Part shown: positions 16,636 through 25,028 of the stretch, one piece after another | Position numbering within the stretch: the stretch's first letter is position 1 | Layout: each line of letters starts with the position of its first letter | From: Streptomyces zinciresistens K42 | Lineage (GTDB): Bacteria; Actinomycetota; Actinomycetes; Streptomycetales; Streptomycetaceae | Reading direction: 5' to 3' | Length of the DNA stretch: 38,628 nucleotides | NCBI RefSeq assembly: GCF_000225525.1 | Contig: NZ_AGBF01000052.1 | Location: 1 to 38,628 of the forward strand | Notes under the pieces: generated by a model | What the model saw: the letters and a program-made list of their open reading frames with translations, nothing else | What the model was told of the DNA's origin: nothing | Database searches by the model: none | Made by a program: the position numbers and the translations under genes

Positions 16636-17660
16636 GGTGCGACTCCGATCGTGGAAAGCCCGGTGTCCTCGGGGAGCCCGAGGGCGATGTTCATGCTCTG
16701 GACGGCGCCGCCGGCCGTCCCCTTGGTCAGGTTGTCGATGGCGCTGATCGCGATGATGCGGTGCGCGGCGGCGTCGTACGCGACCTGCACCTGAACGGCG
16801 TTCGAACCGTGGACGGACGCCGTGGCGGGCCACCGGCCCTCGGGCAGGAGGTGGACGAACGGCTCGTCGGCGAACGCCTTCTCGTAGGCGGCGCGCACGG
16901 CTTCGGCGGTGACGCCGTGCGCGGCGCGGGCGCTGCACGTGGCGAGGATGCCGCGGGGCATCGGCGCGAGCGTGGGGGTGAAGGAGACCGAGACCCGCCG
17001 GCCCGCGGCAGCGCTGAGGTTCTGGATCATCTCGGGGGTGTGCCGGTGCCCGCCGCCGACGCCGTACGGCGTCATGGAGCCCATGACCTCGCTGCCGAGC
17101 AGATGGGGCTTGGGCGTCCTGCCCGCGCCGGAGGTGCCGGACGCGGCGACGATCACCGCCTCGGGCTCGGCGAGGCCCGCGGTGTACGCCGGGAAGAGGG
17201 CGAGGGAGACGGCGGTCGGGTAGCAACCGGGCACCGCGACGCGCTTGGACCCCTCCAGCGCGGCGCGGGCGCCCGGCAGTTCGGGAAGGCCGTAGGGCCA
17301 GGTGCCGGCGTGCGGGGAGCCGTAGAACCGCTCCCAGTCGCCCGCGTCCGCCAGCCGGAAGTCGGCGCCCATGTCGACGACCAGGACGTCGGGGCCGAGC
17401 CGCTCGGCGACGGCGGCGGACTGGCCGTGCGGCAGGGCGAGGAAGACGGCGTCGTGTCCGGCGAGCACCTCGGGCGAGGTCGGCTCCAGCACCCGCCCGG
17501 CCAGCGGCAGCAGATGCGGCTGGAGCGCGCCGAGGCGCTGCCCGGCGTTGGAGTTGCCGGTCAGGGCGCCGATCTCGACCCCGGGGTGGGCCAGGAGCAG
17601 GCGCAGCAGCTCCCCGCCCGCGTACCCGCTCGCTCCGGCCACCGCCGCACGTACCGTCAT
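16632..17660 (-). CDS. argC: N-acetyl-gamma-glutamyl-phosphate reductase
   Basis: 342 aa. It reduces N-acetylglutamyl phosphate to the semialdehyde with NADPH. The Rossmann start AVAGASGYAGGELLRLL, the catalytic cysteine in AVPGCYPTA (Cys146), and the HRHTPE and NLTKGTAGGAVQ segments are complete. ATG 17660 follows AGAGGAGG at 6 nt. It is the first gene of the leftward operon argCJBDR, in which the first four genes overlap by 4 bp each. The predicted 5' UTR is only about 17 nt, starting from an ARG-box-covered promoter. It marks the right end of the core-like half of the window. Confidence 0.97.
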   Translation of the reverse strand: MTVRAAVAGASGYAGGELLRLLLAHPGVEIGALTGNSNAGQRLGALQPHLLPLAGRVLEPTSPEVLAGHDAVFLALPHGQSAAVAERLGPDVLVVDMGADFRLADAGDWERFYGSPHAGTWPYGLPELPGARAALEGSKRVAVPGCYPTAVSLALFPAYTAGLAEPEAVIVAASGTSGAGRTPKPHLLGSEVMGSMTPYGVGGGHRHTPEMIQNLSAAAGRRVSVSFTPTLAPMPRGILATCSARAAHGVTAEAVRAAYEKAFADEPFVHLLPEGRWPATASVHGSNAVQVQVAYDAAAHRIIAISAIDNLTKGTAGGAVQSMNIALGLPEDTGLSTIGVAP

Positions 17661-17677
17661 GGAATCCTCCTCTGGAT

Positions 17678-17712
17678 GGCATGACTATACGTTTCGCCGC
17701 AGTTTTATGCAA
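17678..17712 (-). promoter_or_regulatory. argC operon promoter overlapped by tandem ARG boxes
   Basis: ARG-box-like elements GGCATGACTATACG (17678-17691) and CGCAGTTTTATGCA (17698-17711), starting 20 bp apart. The minus-strand promoter is TTGCAT (17707-17712) - 17 bp - TATAGT (17684-17689), start near 17677. Box spacing and the position of -35 and -10 within the boxes equal those at argH exactly. A repressor bound here would cover the whole promoter. Confidence 0.8.
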
Positions 17713-18177
17713 TCGATCGCCGGGGCGGGGACTGTTGTGACTGCGACGGAGAATTTTAGTTGGCACATGGAGCAAGCTGGTTGGCAAATCTTGGTCCCGT
17801 CACGCTGCGTTGCGGGCAGTACCGGCGAAACGCCCCCGTCGCCGGTCGAGTGGTGCTTCTCTGGATGAGTGGGCGAGGCAGCGAGAGCGGAGATCCCGTC
17901 GGATTCAAGTCAGCTGGACGACCTTGTCATGGCGTACGACGGAGACGCGGGACTGCGGGATCGGCTGCGGCTCGGGGACGACTGGCCGCGGCGGCGGTGG
18001 AGTTCGACGTGGCAGGTGGGCGCTGACGAGGTCTGCTGGCCGGTCAGGGAGCGGATCGACGAGAACCGCATCCGCGCCGCCCGTCCGGTCCGCGAGCCGT
18101 CGCACGCCGTACCGAGCGACGTGGACGGGCCTCCCGGCGACGTGGACGGGCCTCCCGCCGAGTTCGCTTCCGACGCC
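17713..18177. other. Junction between the arginine operon and the accessory region
   Basis: No gene I can support. The segment about 17735-17795 is AT-richer than its surroundings (gagaattttagttgg...), then composition returns to GC-rich. A 21-bp unit (gacgtggacgggcctcccg plus two bases) occurs twice in tandem at about 18119-18160. It most likely holds insertion debris joined to the integrase remnant that follows. No tRNA gene or clear attachment site was found. Confidence 0.5.
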
Positions 18178-18381
18178 CCCTGTGTGCGTCGAAAGGTCTA
18201 CCGACCCGGGATCATCGTGGTCGGCCATCAGACGATCCACGTGGGCCTGCAGTGGCATGCCAAAACCGTCACCGTCCTGGTGGCGGACGAGTGGTTCCGA
18301 GTAGTGCACGACGGGCGCGAGATCACGACTGTGCGTCGCCGCCGCACAGGGGTCGACAAGATCCACGGGGCTCCGGACTGA
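18178..18381 (+). pseudogene. C-terminal remnant of a DDE integrase/transposase (IS481-like)
   Basis: The last ~66 residues of an open frame read RRKVYRPGIIVVGHQTIHVGLQW, then HAKTVTVLVADEWFRVV and HDGREITTVRRR. This aligns by eye with the small beta-barrel found after the catalytic core in many actinobacterial integrases (pattern: .TGVI.V.GQ...LG..HAGKTVTV.VSDT...I..D...TRTVRRTT). The DDE catalytic core is not present upstream; that sequence (17869-18177) has no recognisable domain. It is therefore a broken mobile-element gene lying at the core/accessory boundary. The exact family is uncertain. Confidence 0.6.
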
Positions 18382-18407
18382 GGCGATGCCGTAGCCCACG
18401 CTCGGCA

Positions 18408-20564
18408 TCACGCCGCGAGGAACTCACTGGCCCGCCCGCTGTAAGACACATACAACGCCTCCCGCGCCCTGGTGCAGGCGACGAACAGCAGGCATCGCTC
18501 GGCGGCCAGGTCGGTGGTGTGCTGGATGCGGTCCGCCTCGGCCGGGGTGACGGCCGGTGCGAACGGGAAGGCGGAGCGGGTGACCCCGGCGACGGCGACG
18601 CACCGGTACTCCAGGCCCTTCATGCTGTGCAGCGTCGACACCCGTACCCCGACCGCGCTCTCCGGTTCCCCGTCCCGCACCCGCACCACGGGGATGCCGG
18701 CCGCGGCGAGGCGGTCGCCGAGCTTACCCGCCAGGGTGTTGAAGCGGGCGCAGACGGCGATGTCCGAGGGCGCGACCCCGGCGTCCATCCAGTCGCGCAC
18801 TCGGCGCACGACCGCGTCGCCCTCCTCGTTCTCACTCCCGTGCCCCTCGCACACGGGCTGTGCGCCGTGCAGCAGCGAGCGGTATCCGGTGAGGGTGTCG
18901 TGGGCGTCGCCGGTCAGGTCGGCGACGGGCTCGGTGTCGAGCAGGCCGCGGGCCCAGCGCAGGATCTCCTCGGTGGAGCGGTAGTTGACGCGCAGTCGTC
19001 CACTGCGTCCCGCGACGGAGATGCCGAGGGAGCGCAGCGAGACCCGAGCGTCGTAGATCCGCTGGTGCGGGTCGCCGGTAACGAACAGGTCGTCGGGTCC
19101 GTCAGGGGCGAGCACCCGCAGCAGGCGCCACTGCGCCGGGTGCAGGTCCTGCGCCTCGTCCACGACGACATGGTCGTACGACGGTCCCGCACCCGGCTTG
19201 TCGCGCAGCAGCCGGGTGGCCTCGGCGCAGACCTGGAGCCAGGTGTGCGCCCGGTCACGGGCCAGGCCGCCCTCAAACAGGGTCACGGCCTCCCACACGC
19301 GCCGCCGCTGGACCTGCCCGAGCGCGCTGCCGCGTCCACGTCGCTCGCACGCCAGGTACTCCTCCTCGCTCCGCAGGTCCTGGGCGAGGACCACGTGCCG
19401 GTATTCCTGGGACAGGAACGCCTCGTTCCAGGGCAGTTCGAGCCGGCGGGTCACGCGCTGCCAGCGGGTGCGCTCGTCCCGGTCGCCGAGCGCGGTCCCC
19501 GGGTTGCCGCGCAGCTGCCGTACGACGCGGTGGGCGACGGCGTCGACGGTGGTGACGTCGACACGGGCGAGCAGCGCCGGGTCGTGGTCGAGCAGCAGAG
19601 CGAGGCTGCTCTGGAGGGAGCGGGCCAGGGCTCCGGTGTAGGTGGTGAGGAGAACGCGTGTGTCGGGTGCCCGGTCCAGGAGGTGCTTGACCCGGTGCAG
19701 GGCGACGACCGTCTTTCCGGTGCCGGGGCCGCCGGTGATCTGGGCGGGTCCGGCATAGCCGGGCCGGTAGGCGATGCGCCGCTGGGTGGGGTGGAGGAAG
19801 ATCCGCCACGCGGCGAAGGGCTTGGTCAGGATGTCGGCGAGTTCGTCGGGGCCGGTGACGAGCGCGATGCGGCTACGGGTCCGGGTGACGGCGGCGGCCA
19901 GGTAGTCCCCGGCGGTGTCCTCCCCCGCCGCGCTCTCGGCGACGGTCGTCTTCTGGCGTACGGCGACGAGGTCCCGGTAGATGTCGTCGGGGTCGAGGCC
20001 CTCGGCGAGCAGCCACAGCGCCTCGTACTGGTCCTCCGGCATCAGCGACCCGAACGCCTCAAGCTGCGCCTTACTGGTGACCGTGCGGGCTGCCCGCAGG
20101 GTGACGTCGTCGACGCCCAGGTGCCGCAGGACGGTGTCCGACCATGGGGCGAACAGGAGCTGGGGAGCGGCGGCGGCCTCCTGAGCGAAGAGCGGGGTGA
20201 TCTGCTCCATGGCGGTGAGGTCGCGCACTTCGAGGCAGCGGGTCACGGAGTTGACCGTGTAGAGCCGTCGGCGAGCCCAGGAGTAGGCCTTGTCGTGGGA
20301 GACGACATGGACGAAGACGAAGAGGTCGCTGCCGTCATCGGGCGCGAGCAGCACGATCCGCAGCCCGTCGTCGACGCGGATGGTCCGCATCCGCGGGTCG
20401 CGCGAGCTGACCACCGACTCCAGGTGCAGCCCCTTGTCCGCGTGAAGTTGCGGGACCGTCAGCTGCTGGAACTTGGCCATCGCCTTGTGGACGCGGGCGC
20501 GGGCCGGTTTGTCCAGCCGGTCGACGCCCTCCCAGAACGTGTTGGTGATCGCGATCTGCGGCAT
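18408..20564 (-). CDS. RelE-like domain fused to a UvrD/Rep-type SF1 helicase
   Basis: 718 aa. Residues about 1-110 look like a RelE/ParE-fold toxin domain: ITNTFWEGVDRLDKPARARVHKA, RMRTIRVDDGLRIVLL and FVHVVSHDKAYSWARRR, the last being the typical HHDxAYxWAexR end of RelE-like domains. The rest is an SF1A helicase with Walker A GGPGTGKT (278-285), Walker B VVVDEAQDL (Asp469-Glu470), motif III VTGDPHQRIY, motif IV LRVNYRST, motif V VSTLHSMKGLEYRCVAV and motif VI LFVACTRAREALYVSYSG. ATG 20564 has GGTGGGG at 5 nt; GTG 20573 is an alternative. It is divergent from the HamA/HamB-like genes, sharing a 346-bp promoter region. Role in defence is inferred from context; whether the RelE-like part still cleaves RNA cannot be read. 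Confidence 0.82.
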   Translation of the reverse strand: MPQIAITNTFWEGVDRLDKPARARVHKAMAKFQQLTVPQLHADKGLHLESVVSSRDPRMRTIRVDDGLRIVLLAPDDGSDLFVFVHVVSHDKAYSWARRRLYTVNSVTRCLEVRDLTAMEQITPLFAQEAAAAPQLLFAPWSDTVLRHLGVDDVTLRAARTVTSKAQLEAFGSLMPEDQYEALWLLAEGLDPDDIYRDLVAVRQKTTVAESAAGEDTAGDYLAAAVTRTRSRIALVTGPDELADILTKPFAAWRIFLHPTQRRIAYRPGYAGPAQITGGPGTGKTVVALHRVKHLLDRAPDTRVLLTTYTGALARSLQSSLALLLDHDPALLARVDVTTVDAVAHRVVRQLRGNPGTALGDRDERTRWQRVTRRLELPWNEAFLSQEYRHVVLAQDLRSEEEYLACERRGRGSALGQVQRRRVWEAVTLFEGGLARDRAHTWLQVCAEATRLLRDKPGAGPSYDHVVVDEAQDLHPAQWRLLRVLAPDGPDDLFVTGDPHQRIYDARVSLRSLGISVAGRSGRLRVNYRSTEEILRWARGLLDTEPVADLTGDAHDTLTGYRSLLHGAQPVCEGHGSENEEGDAVVRRVRDWMDAGVAPSDIAVCARFNTLAGKLGDRLAAAGIPVVRVRDGEPESAVGVRVSTLHSMKGLEYRCVAVAGVTRSAFPFAPAVTPAEADRIQHTTDLAAERCLLFVACTRAREALYVSYSGRASEFLAA

Positions 20565-20910
20565 GTTCCCCACCCTTCGACAACACCGACCGACAGAATA
20601 TCTGTTGACTCAGTTTACGAAACCCGAAAACGCAGGAGTGGGGCACCTCCCCCATACCCGCCCTCGGGCCAGAGCGTCGGAGCCTGCCTCCCACTCCCCT
20701 GACGGCGAATGCGGCACAGTCCGTCCACAGGCGGACACGCGGCGTGGACAAGTCGGTGGGGAGATGGAGAGAATTCTGATCACACCGTCGGTCTCAGGAA
20801 CTGTCGCGAGCAACACTCGCCCCGGCTCCCGCCCGTACCCGGGCGGGCCCGGTCACCGGACGGTCGCACGGGGGCGGCGCACCGGCGCCGCGTGGGGGAA
20901 GGACGCACGA
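20565..20910. other. Divergent promoter region of the defence locus
   Basis: 346 bp between the leftward RelE-UvrD gene and the rightward nuclease gene. It is AT-rich next to the helicase start (20580-20635) and GC-rich further right. No credible gene is seen; a frame from ATG 20764 could extend the nuclease N-terminus by 49 residues, but that stretch is low-complexity and proline/glycine/arginine-rich. I could not place a good -35/-10 for the rightward genes. Confidence 0.5.
20593..20605. promoter_or_regulatory. Dyad ACAGA-ATA-TCTGT over a candidate -10 of the RelE-UvrD gene
   Basis: 5-bp arms, 3-bp spacer. On the minus strand it contains TATTCT (20595-20600), about 31 nt before the helicase start codon, a reasonable -10 although no good -35 accompanies it. 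A small dimeric repressor could act here. Confidence 0.4.
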
Positions 20911-21732
20911 GTGGTGGAGGAAAGCGGCGACGTCAGCGACGCCGTACCGCGTATCTCGCGCGGGATCGAGGTGTACGGCGGCTCGGACGGGGCCGTGTCG
21001 TGGAGCGGCGTCGAGCTGACGGCCGACTCGATGCGGGAGTTAGGGGCCGGACCGTGGGCCGAGCGGGTCGGCGATCTGGCGGCCACCCGGGAATTCCTGG
21101 CCGGGCTGCGTTCCCTGGCCGCCACGGACATGGAGACCGAGTTCATCAGCACCCTTCTGGAGGCCGAGCCCGAGCCCCTGCCGTGGCAGGTCGGTGAGGC
21201 GCTCGCCGAGGTGCTGCTGGAGCACTGGCACGGTGCTCTGTGGGTGTGGGACGGCGCCCGGGACCGGCGTACCCGCAAGGCGAGCCTGCCGGGTGCCGAT
21301 CTGGTCGGCCTCTGTGTGGCGGACGGTTCGGCGCGGCTGCTGTTCGGCGAGGTCAAGTCGTCGTCCCAGGTGGACTGCCCGCCGAGTGTGATGGTCGGAG
21401 CGAAGGGAATGATCGAGCAGCTGAAGCGGCTGTCAGGCAAGGACGACCACCTCACGCTCATGAAGTGGCTGAATGTCCGCTGTCGGACGCCTGAGCACAA
21501 GGCGGCCTACCGTGGTGCCGTGAACCGCTGGGTGAAATCGCAGGGCAAGGACATCCAGCTGTTCGGCTGCCTGGTGCGTGATACGACACCGCAGGAGAAG
21601 GACCTTGGTGGCCGCGCCGCCCATCTGGCGAAGACGGTCGTCGAGCCCATGCACGCCCTGCTGACGGCCTGGTACCTCCCGGTGGCCATGACCACGTGGC
21701 CCCAGCACGTGGGGGTGCGTGACCTTGGCTGA
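20911..21732 (+). CDS. HamA-like PD-(D/E)xK nuclease (Hachiman-type effector)
   Basis: 273 aa. The catalytic pattern of PD-(D/E)xK nucleases is visible: Asp130 in LPGADLVGLC and Glu147-Val-Lys149 in LLFGEVKSSS, followed by a helix with MIEQLKRLS. Length, motif, and the directly downstream overlapping large Ski2-like helicase match Hachiman HamA (DUF1837) next to HamB; the assignment is from motif and arrangement only. The GTG at 20911 follows GGGGGAAGGA at 8 nt. Leu44 is a TTA codon (21040-21042), which in Streptomyces makes translation depend on the bldA tRNA. Other helicase-associated nuclease families (for example AbpA-type) are possible names for the same architecture. Confidence 0.7.
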   Translation: MVEESGDVSDAVPRISRGIEVYGGSDGAVSWSGVELTADSMRELGAGPWAERVGDLAATREFLAGLRSLAATDMETEFISTLLEAEPEPLPWQVGEALAEVLLEHWHGALWVWDGARDRRTRKASLPGADLVGLCVADGSARLLFGEVKSSSQVDCPPSVMVGAKGMIEQLKRLSGKDDHLTLMKWLNVRCRTPEHKAAYRGAVNRWVKSQGKDIQLFGCLVRDTTPQEKDLGGRAAHLAKTVVEPMHALLTAWYLPVAMTTWPQHVGVRDLG

Positions 21733-24700
21733 CCTCGGCTGGCTCGAAGGGGCCCTGGACCCCGACCTCGTGGAGGACGCCGGCGAGAGGGCGCAGCGCG
21801 TGCTGATTCGCTCCGCGCTGCGGGCTGTCGACGGGGAGGTCCCTGAGGGCTCCCCAGGCAGCGGGGAGGCCGTCGACTTCGCGGTGGACGCCCTGGACCT
21901 GCTCGCCTGGGACGCGATCACGGAGGACCCGAAGGCGGAATCCACTCGGCGGTTGTGCGAGCAGATGTTCACCCTGGCGCGGGCCCGGCTGCCCAGAGGC
22001 GATTCCGCCGGGGCGCGTCTCGAACTGCTGCGCACGGTCTGCCTCGGCTGGATCGCGGACGAGACTCCGCTCGCGGCCCGGCTGCTCGCGGACGTGAGGC
22101 TGCCCTCTCCTCCCGACCCTGAGGAGGACTGGGAGACCCGCGTGCGTCGCGGAACCGCCGACGCCTGGCTCCTGTTGCTGCGCAAGCGTGGGTGGGATGA
22201 CCTGGACGCCCTCGATCACCTCATCGTCGGTCTGAGGGGCGAGCAGACCGGACGGGAGGAGGCGTACCTCTCGGCGGCCGGGGAGGACGCCCGTCCGGCC
22301 GCCTGGTCGCTGGCCGCCCATTACCACCTGCTCAAAACGGCGGAACTGCTCGCCCAGTACCTGGCCGCCGGTCATCTCATGCGCGAGAAACGCCCCAGCC
22401 GTCACTACGGCGTACGCGAGCGCGTACAGTCGCATTGCGATCGCGCGCTGGAGGCGGCCATGGCTTCCTCGGACCCCGATCTGGAAGTCCTCGTACGGCT
22501 GTTGACCGCCACCGCGGACCAGATCATCGACAACAGTCTGTGGACGGTGGCACGCGCGGTCAGCCCTGAGGTGAACGCTTTCGTCGCCTCACTCGTCGAC
22601 CGGGGACGGCCGCGCCCGATCTTCGAGGTGCTGCCGCCACAGCGTGTCGCTCTCGCTGAGCAGGGCCTGATCCGCACGGCGCACCGCAGTGTGGTCGTCA
22701 GCCTGCCCACCAGCGCCGGCAAGACCCTGATCGCCCAGTTCCGGATCATCCAGGCCCTCAACGCCTACGACAGGCAGCAAGGCTGGGTCGCCTACGTCGC
22801 CCCGAACCGGGCGCTCGTGAACCAGGTGACGCGTCGGCTGCGCCGTGACTTCGCCGACCTGGGCATCGGAGTGGAACGGGTCAGTCCCGCCCTGGAGTTC
22901 GACGGCCTCGAAGAGGACATGCTCACGGACCGCAGCGAGCGGCAGTTCCGAGTGCTGGTGTCCACACCGGAGAAGCTCGACCTGCTGCTCCGGGCTGGCT
23001 GGCAGGAGAGGATCGGGCGTCCGCTGTGTCTGGTGGTGGCCGACGAGGCACACCACCTCGGCGTGGACAAGCGCGGGATCAAACTGGAGCTGTTGCTGGC
23101 CACGGTCAACCGGGAGGCCCAGGACACGGGCTTCCTGCTCCTGACTCCCTTCATCGACAACGGCGATGCCATCGCCGAGTGGCTGGACAGCGGCAGCCGG
23201 CAGTCGGTGGGGCTGTCTGTGGACTGGACACCGAACGACCGCATCGTGGCACTGGCCCACCGCGAACGGTCCACGGGCAAGGGCGGATTCCGAGTCAACC
23301 TGGAGTCTCTCGTCACCAGCCGGAGAACGCTCAGCGTGCCCGACGATCTGCCTCTGGACCGGTACCGACCGCTCGGCCTGTCCTGGTCCCAGGCAGGCAG
23401 TCCCGGCAAACTGGCCGCGGCGACGGCCTCGGTCCTCGCCGACCGCGGACAGACCATCACGCTGGCCCAGCGGCCGGACTTCGCCTGGTCGATCGCCCAA
23501 CAGATCGCGGGCGACCGGGCGGACACGACCGAGGTCGGCGAGGACCTGCGGGCCGTGCAGGACGTGGTCGAAGAGGAGTTCGGCGCGGACTTCCCGCTCA
23601 GGGGGCTGCTCGCCAAGGGGGTCGGCATCCATCATCGCGGCCTGCCGGACGACATCCGCGTCCTGACGGAATACCTGATGGAGACGGGAGACCTGGCGCA
23701 TCTGGTGTCCACGACGACCATCGCCCAGGGCGTCAACTTCCCCGTGGCGAACGTCATCCTGGCCTCGCACCAGTTCCCGTACGGTACCGACATCCCCGCC
23801 TCGGACTTCTGGAACCTGGCGGGGCGGGCGGGCCGCGTCGAGCAGGGCGAGGTGGGCCTGATCGCCCTGGCCGCGACCGACGAGGAACGGGCGCGGAAAC
23901 TCCGGAACTTCGTGGGCCGCCAGGTCGCCGAACTGAACTCCACGCTCATCGACATGGTGGACAGCGCCATGACCTCGTACGGCCATCTCGACCTGCACAC
24001 TCTGGCGGCCCTCCCCCAGTGGTCCGCCTTTGTGCAGTACCTGGCCCATACGTACCGGCAGATCGGGGACCACGAGGAGTTCGCCGAGGAGATCGAGCAG
24101 GTCCTGCGCGGCACCCTCGGCTTTCAGAGCCTGCGCCGCGTGAACGCCGGCTGGGCGGCCGAACTGACCCGCAGTGTGCGGGAGTACGCGGAACGTCTCT
24201 CGGGCAAGGCGCTGGGACTCGTGGACAGCACGGGCTTCTCGTGGGAGAGCGTGGCGGGCACGCTGAAGCGGCTGAGCGACGCGCGGATCGACCGTGAGAT
24301 CTGGTACTCGCCTCTTTTCGAGGGAGACCGCAGGCCGTTGGCCCGGTTGGTGGGGGTGATGCTCGAAGTGCCCGAGCTCAGGGAGAGCCTCTACGAGATC
24401 ACGGACGAACACGAGGGCCGTAGTGGCGACTACATCGCCCGCGTCATCCAGGACTGGGTGAACGGCGCGTCCGTACCGCAACTGGCCGCCGACCATTTCA
24501 AGAAGCCAGGCGAGTCCGACAGTCTCAAGGCGATCACCAAGTGCTGCCAGCGGCTCTTCGGTGACATGGCACCGACGGTGTCCTGGGGGCTGTCGGCGCT
24601 CCAGTCGCTGACGCTCGGGCAGGAGTTCGCGACACTGCCCGTCGAGACCCAGCGCGAGCTGCGGAACCTCCCGTCGTACGCCTTCTACGGCGTGCGCTCC

Positions 24701-24910
24701 GAGGACGCCATCGCCATGCGGCTCGCCGGAGTGCCCCGGTCGGCGGCCGGGCGTCTCGCCCTGGCCATCGTCGGCGACCAGGGCCGCACTCGGCCCGTCG
24801 ACGCCCGCGCCCGACTGGCCGCGCTTCCGGATGCCGCGTGGCAGTCGGTCCTCGGGGCCAAGGGAACGGCCTACCAGAAGGTCTGGCGGATCCTTGACGG
24901 TGTGCAGTGA
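21719..24910 (+). CDS. HamB-like DEAD/DEAH helicase (Ski2-like, Hachiman-type)
   Basis: 1063 aa. An N-terminal helical region of about 300 residues precedes an SF2 helicase core: Q-like lead-in FEVLPPQRVAL, Walker A LPTSAGKT (Lys335), motif Ib VLVSTPEKLD, motif II VADEAHHLG (Asp442-Glu443), then HHRGLPDDIR, STTTIAQGVNFPVANVI and WNLAGRAGRVEQGEVG, the last two being typical of Ski2/Hel308-like enzymes. About 300 residues follow the core and lack motifs I recognise. GTG 21719 overlaps the nuclease gene by 14 bp, so the two are coupled and probably work as a complex that senses or unwinds DNA and licenses the nuclease. That mechanism is known for Hachiman and inferred here. Confidence 0.75.
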   Translation: MTLADLGWLEGALDPDLVEDAGERAQRVLIRSALRAVDGEVPEGSPGSGEAVDFAVDALDLLAWDAITEDPKAESTRRLCEQMFTLARARLPRGDSAGARLELLRTVCLGWIADETPLAARLLADVRLPSPPDPEEDWETRVRRGTADAWLLLLRKRGWDDLDALDHLIVGLRGEQTGREEAYLSAAGEDARPAAWSLAAHYHLLKTAELLAQYLAAGHLMREKRPSRHYGVRERVQSHCDRALEAAMASSDPDLEVLVRLLTATADQIIDNSLWTVARAVSPEVNAFVASLVDRGRPRPIFEVLPPQRVALAEQGLIRTAHRSVVVSLPTSAGKTLIAQFRIIQALNAYDRQQGWVAYVAPNRALVNQVTRRLRRDFADLGIGVERVSPALEFDGLEEDMLTDRSERQFRVLVSTPEKLDLLLRAGWQERIGRPLCLVVADEAHHLGVDKRGIKLELLLATVNREAQDTGFLLLTPFIDNGDAIAEWLDSGSRQSVGLSVDWTPNDRIVALAHRERSTGKGGFRVNLESLVTSRRTLSVPDDLPLDRYRPLGLSWSQAGSPGKLAAATASVLADRGQTITLAQRPDFAWSIAQQIAGDRADTTEVGEDLRAVQDVVEEEFGADFPLRGLLAKGVGIHHRGLPDDIRVLTEYLMETGDLAHLVSTTTIAQGVNFPVANVILASHQFPYGTDIPASDFWNLAGRAGRVEQGEVGLIALAATDEERARKLRNFVGRQVAELNSTLIDMVDSAMTSYGHLDLHTLAALPQWSAFVQYLAHTYRQIGDHEEFAEEIEQVLRGTLGFQSLRRVNAGWAAELTRSVREYAERLSGKALGLVDSTGFSWESVAGTLKRLSDARIDREIWYSPLFEGDRRPLARLVGVMLEVPELRESLYEITDEHEGRSGDYIARVIQDWVNGASVPQLAADHFKKPGESDSLKAITKCCQRLFGDMAPTVSWGLSALQSLTLGQEFATLPVETQRELRNLPSYAFYGVRSEDAIAMRLAGVPRSAAGRLALAIVGDQGRTRPVDARARLAALPDAAWQSVLGAKGTAYQKVWRILDGVQ

Positions 24911-25028
24911 GCGGATCTTGGATCGCAGCTGGGATGGACCTGTCGACTGAGTTCACGAACCTCCGTGATCCGTCGCAGGAGTTGCCGCACGACACAGGGG
25001 CATCGCGAGCGCGGGGGTTGTTGGGGAG

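Noticed and set aside
13290..17684. Very long open frames on the plus strand across the arginine operon
   Set aside because: They are the usual open antisense frames of GC-rich genes; their translations are low-complexity and the minus-strand arg genes are unmistakable.
17869..18177. Coding start for a longer integrase-derived protein
   Set aside because: This part has no recognisable helix-turn-helix or DDE core residues and contains a tandem 21-bp repeat, so only the C-terminal barrel is called.
17661..18407. tRNA gene or direct-repeat attachment site at the island edge
   Set aside because: No cloverleaf-like segment with a T-loop and no matching direct repeat at another place in the window could be found by eye.
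20764..20910. Longer N-terminus for the HamA-like protein from ATG 20764
   Set aside because: The ribosome site is too close to that ATG and the added residues are Gly/Pro/Arg-rich without domain character; GTG 20911 has a strong site.
20604..24963. Similar 22-nt segments at 20604-20625 and 24942-24963 (GTyGACTsAGTTyACGAA pattern, 17 of 22 matching), both upstream of island genes
   Set aside because: A rough estimate shows that pairs this similar are expected by chance among the intergenic positions compared; no third copy was seen and positions relative to start codons differ.
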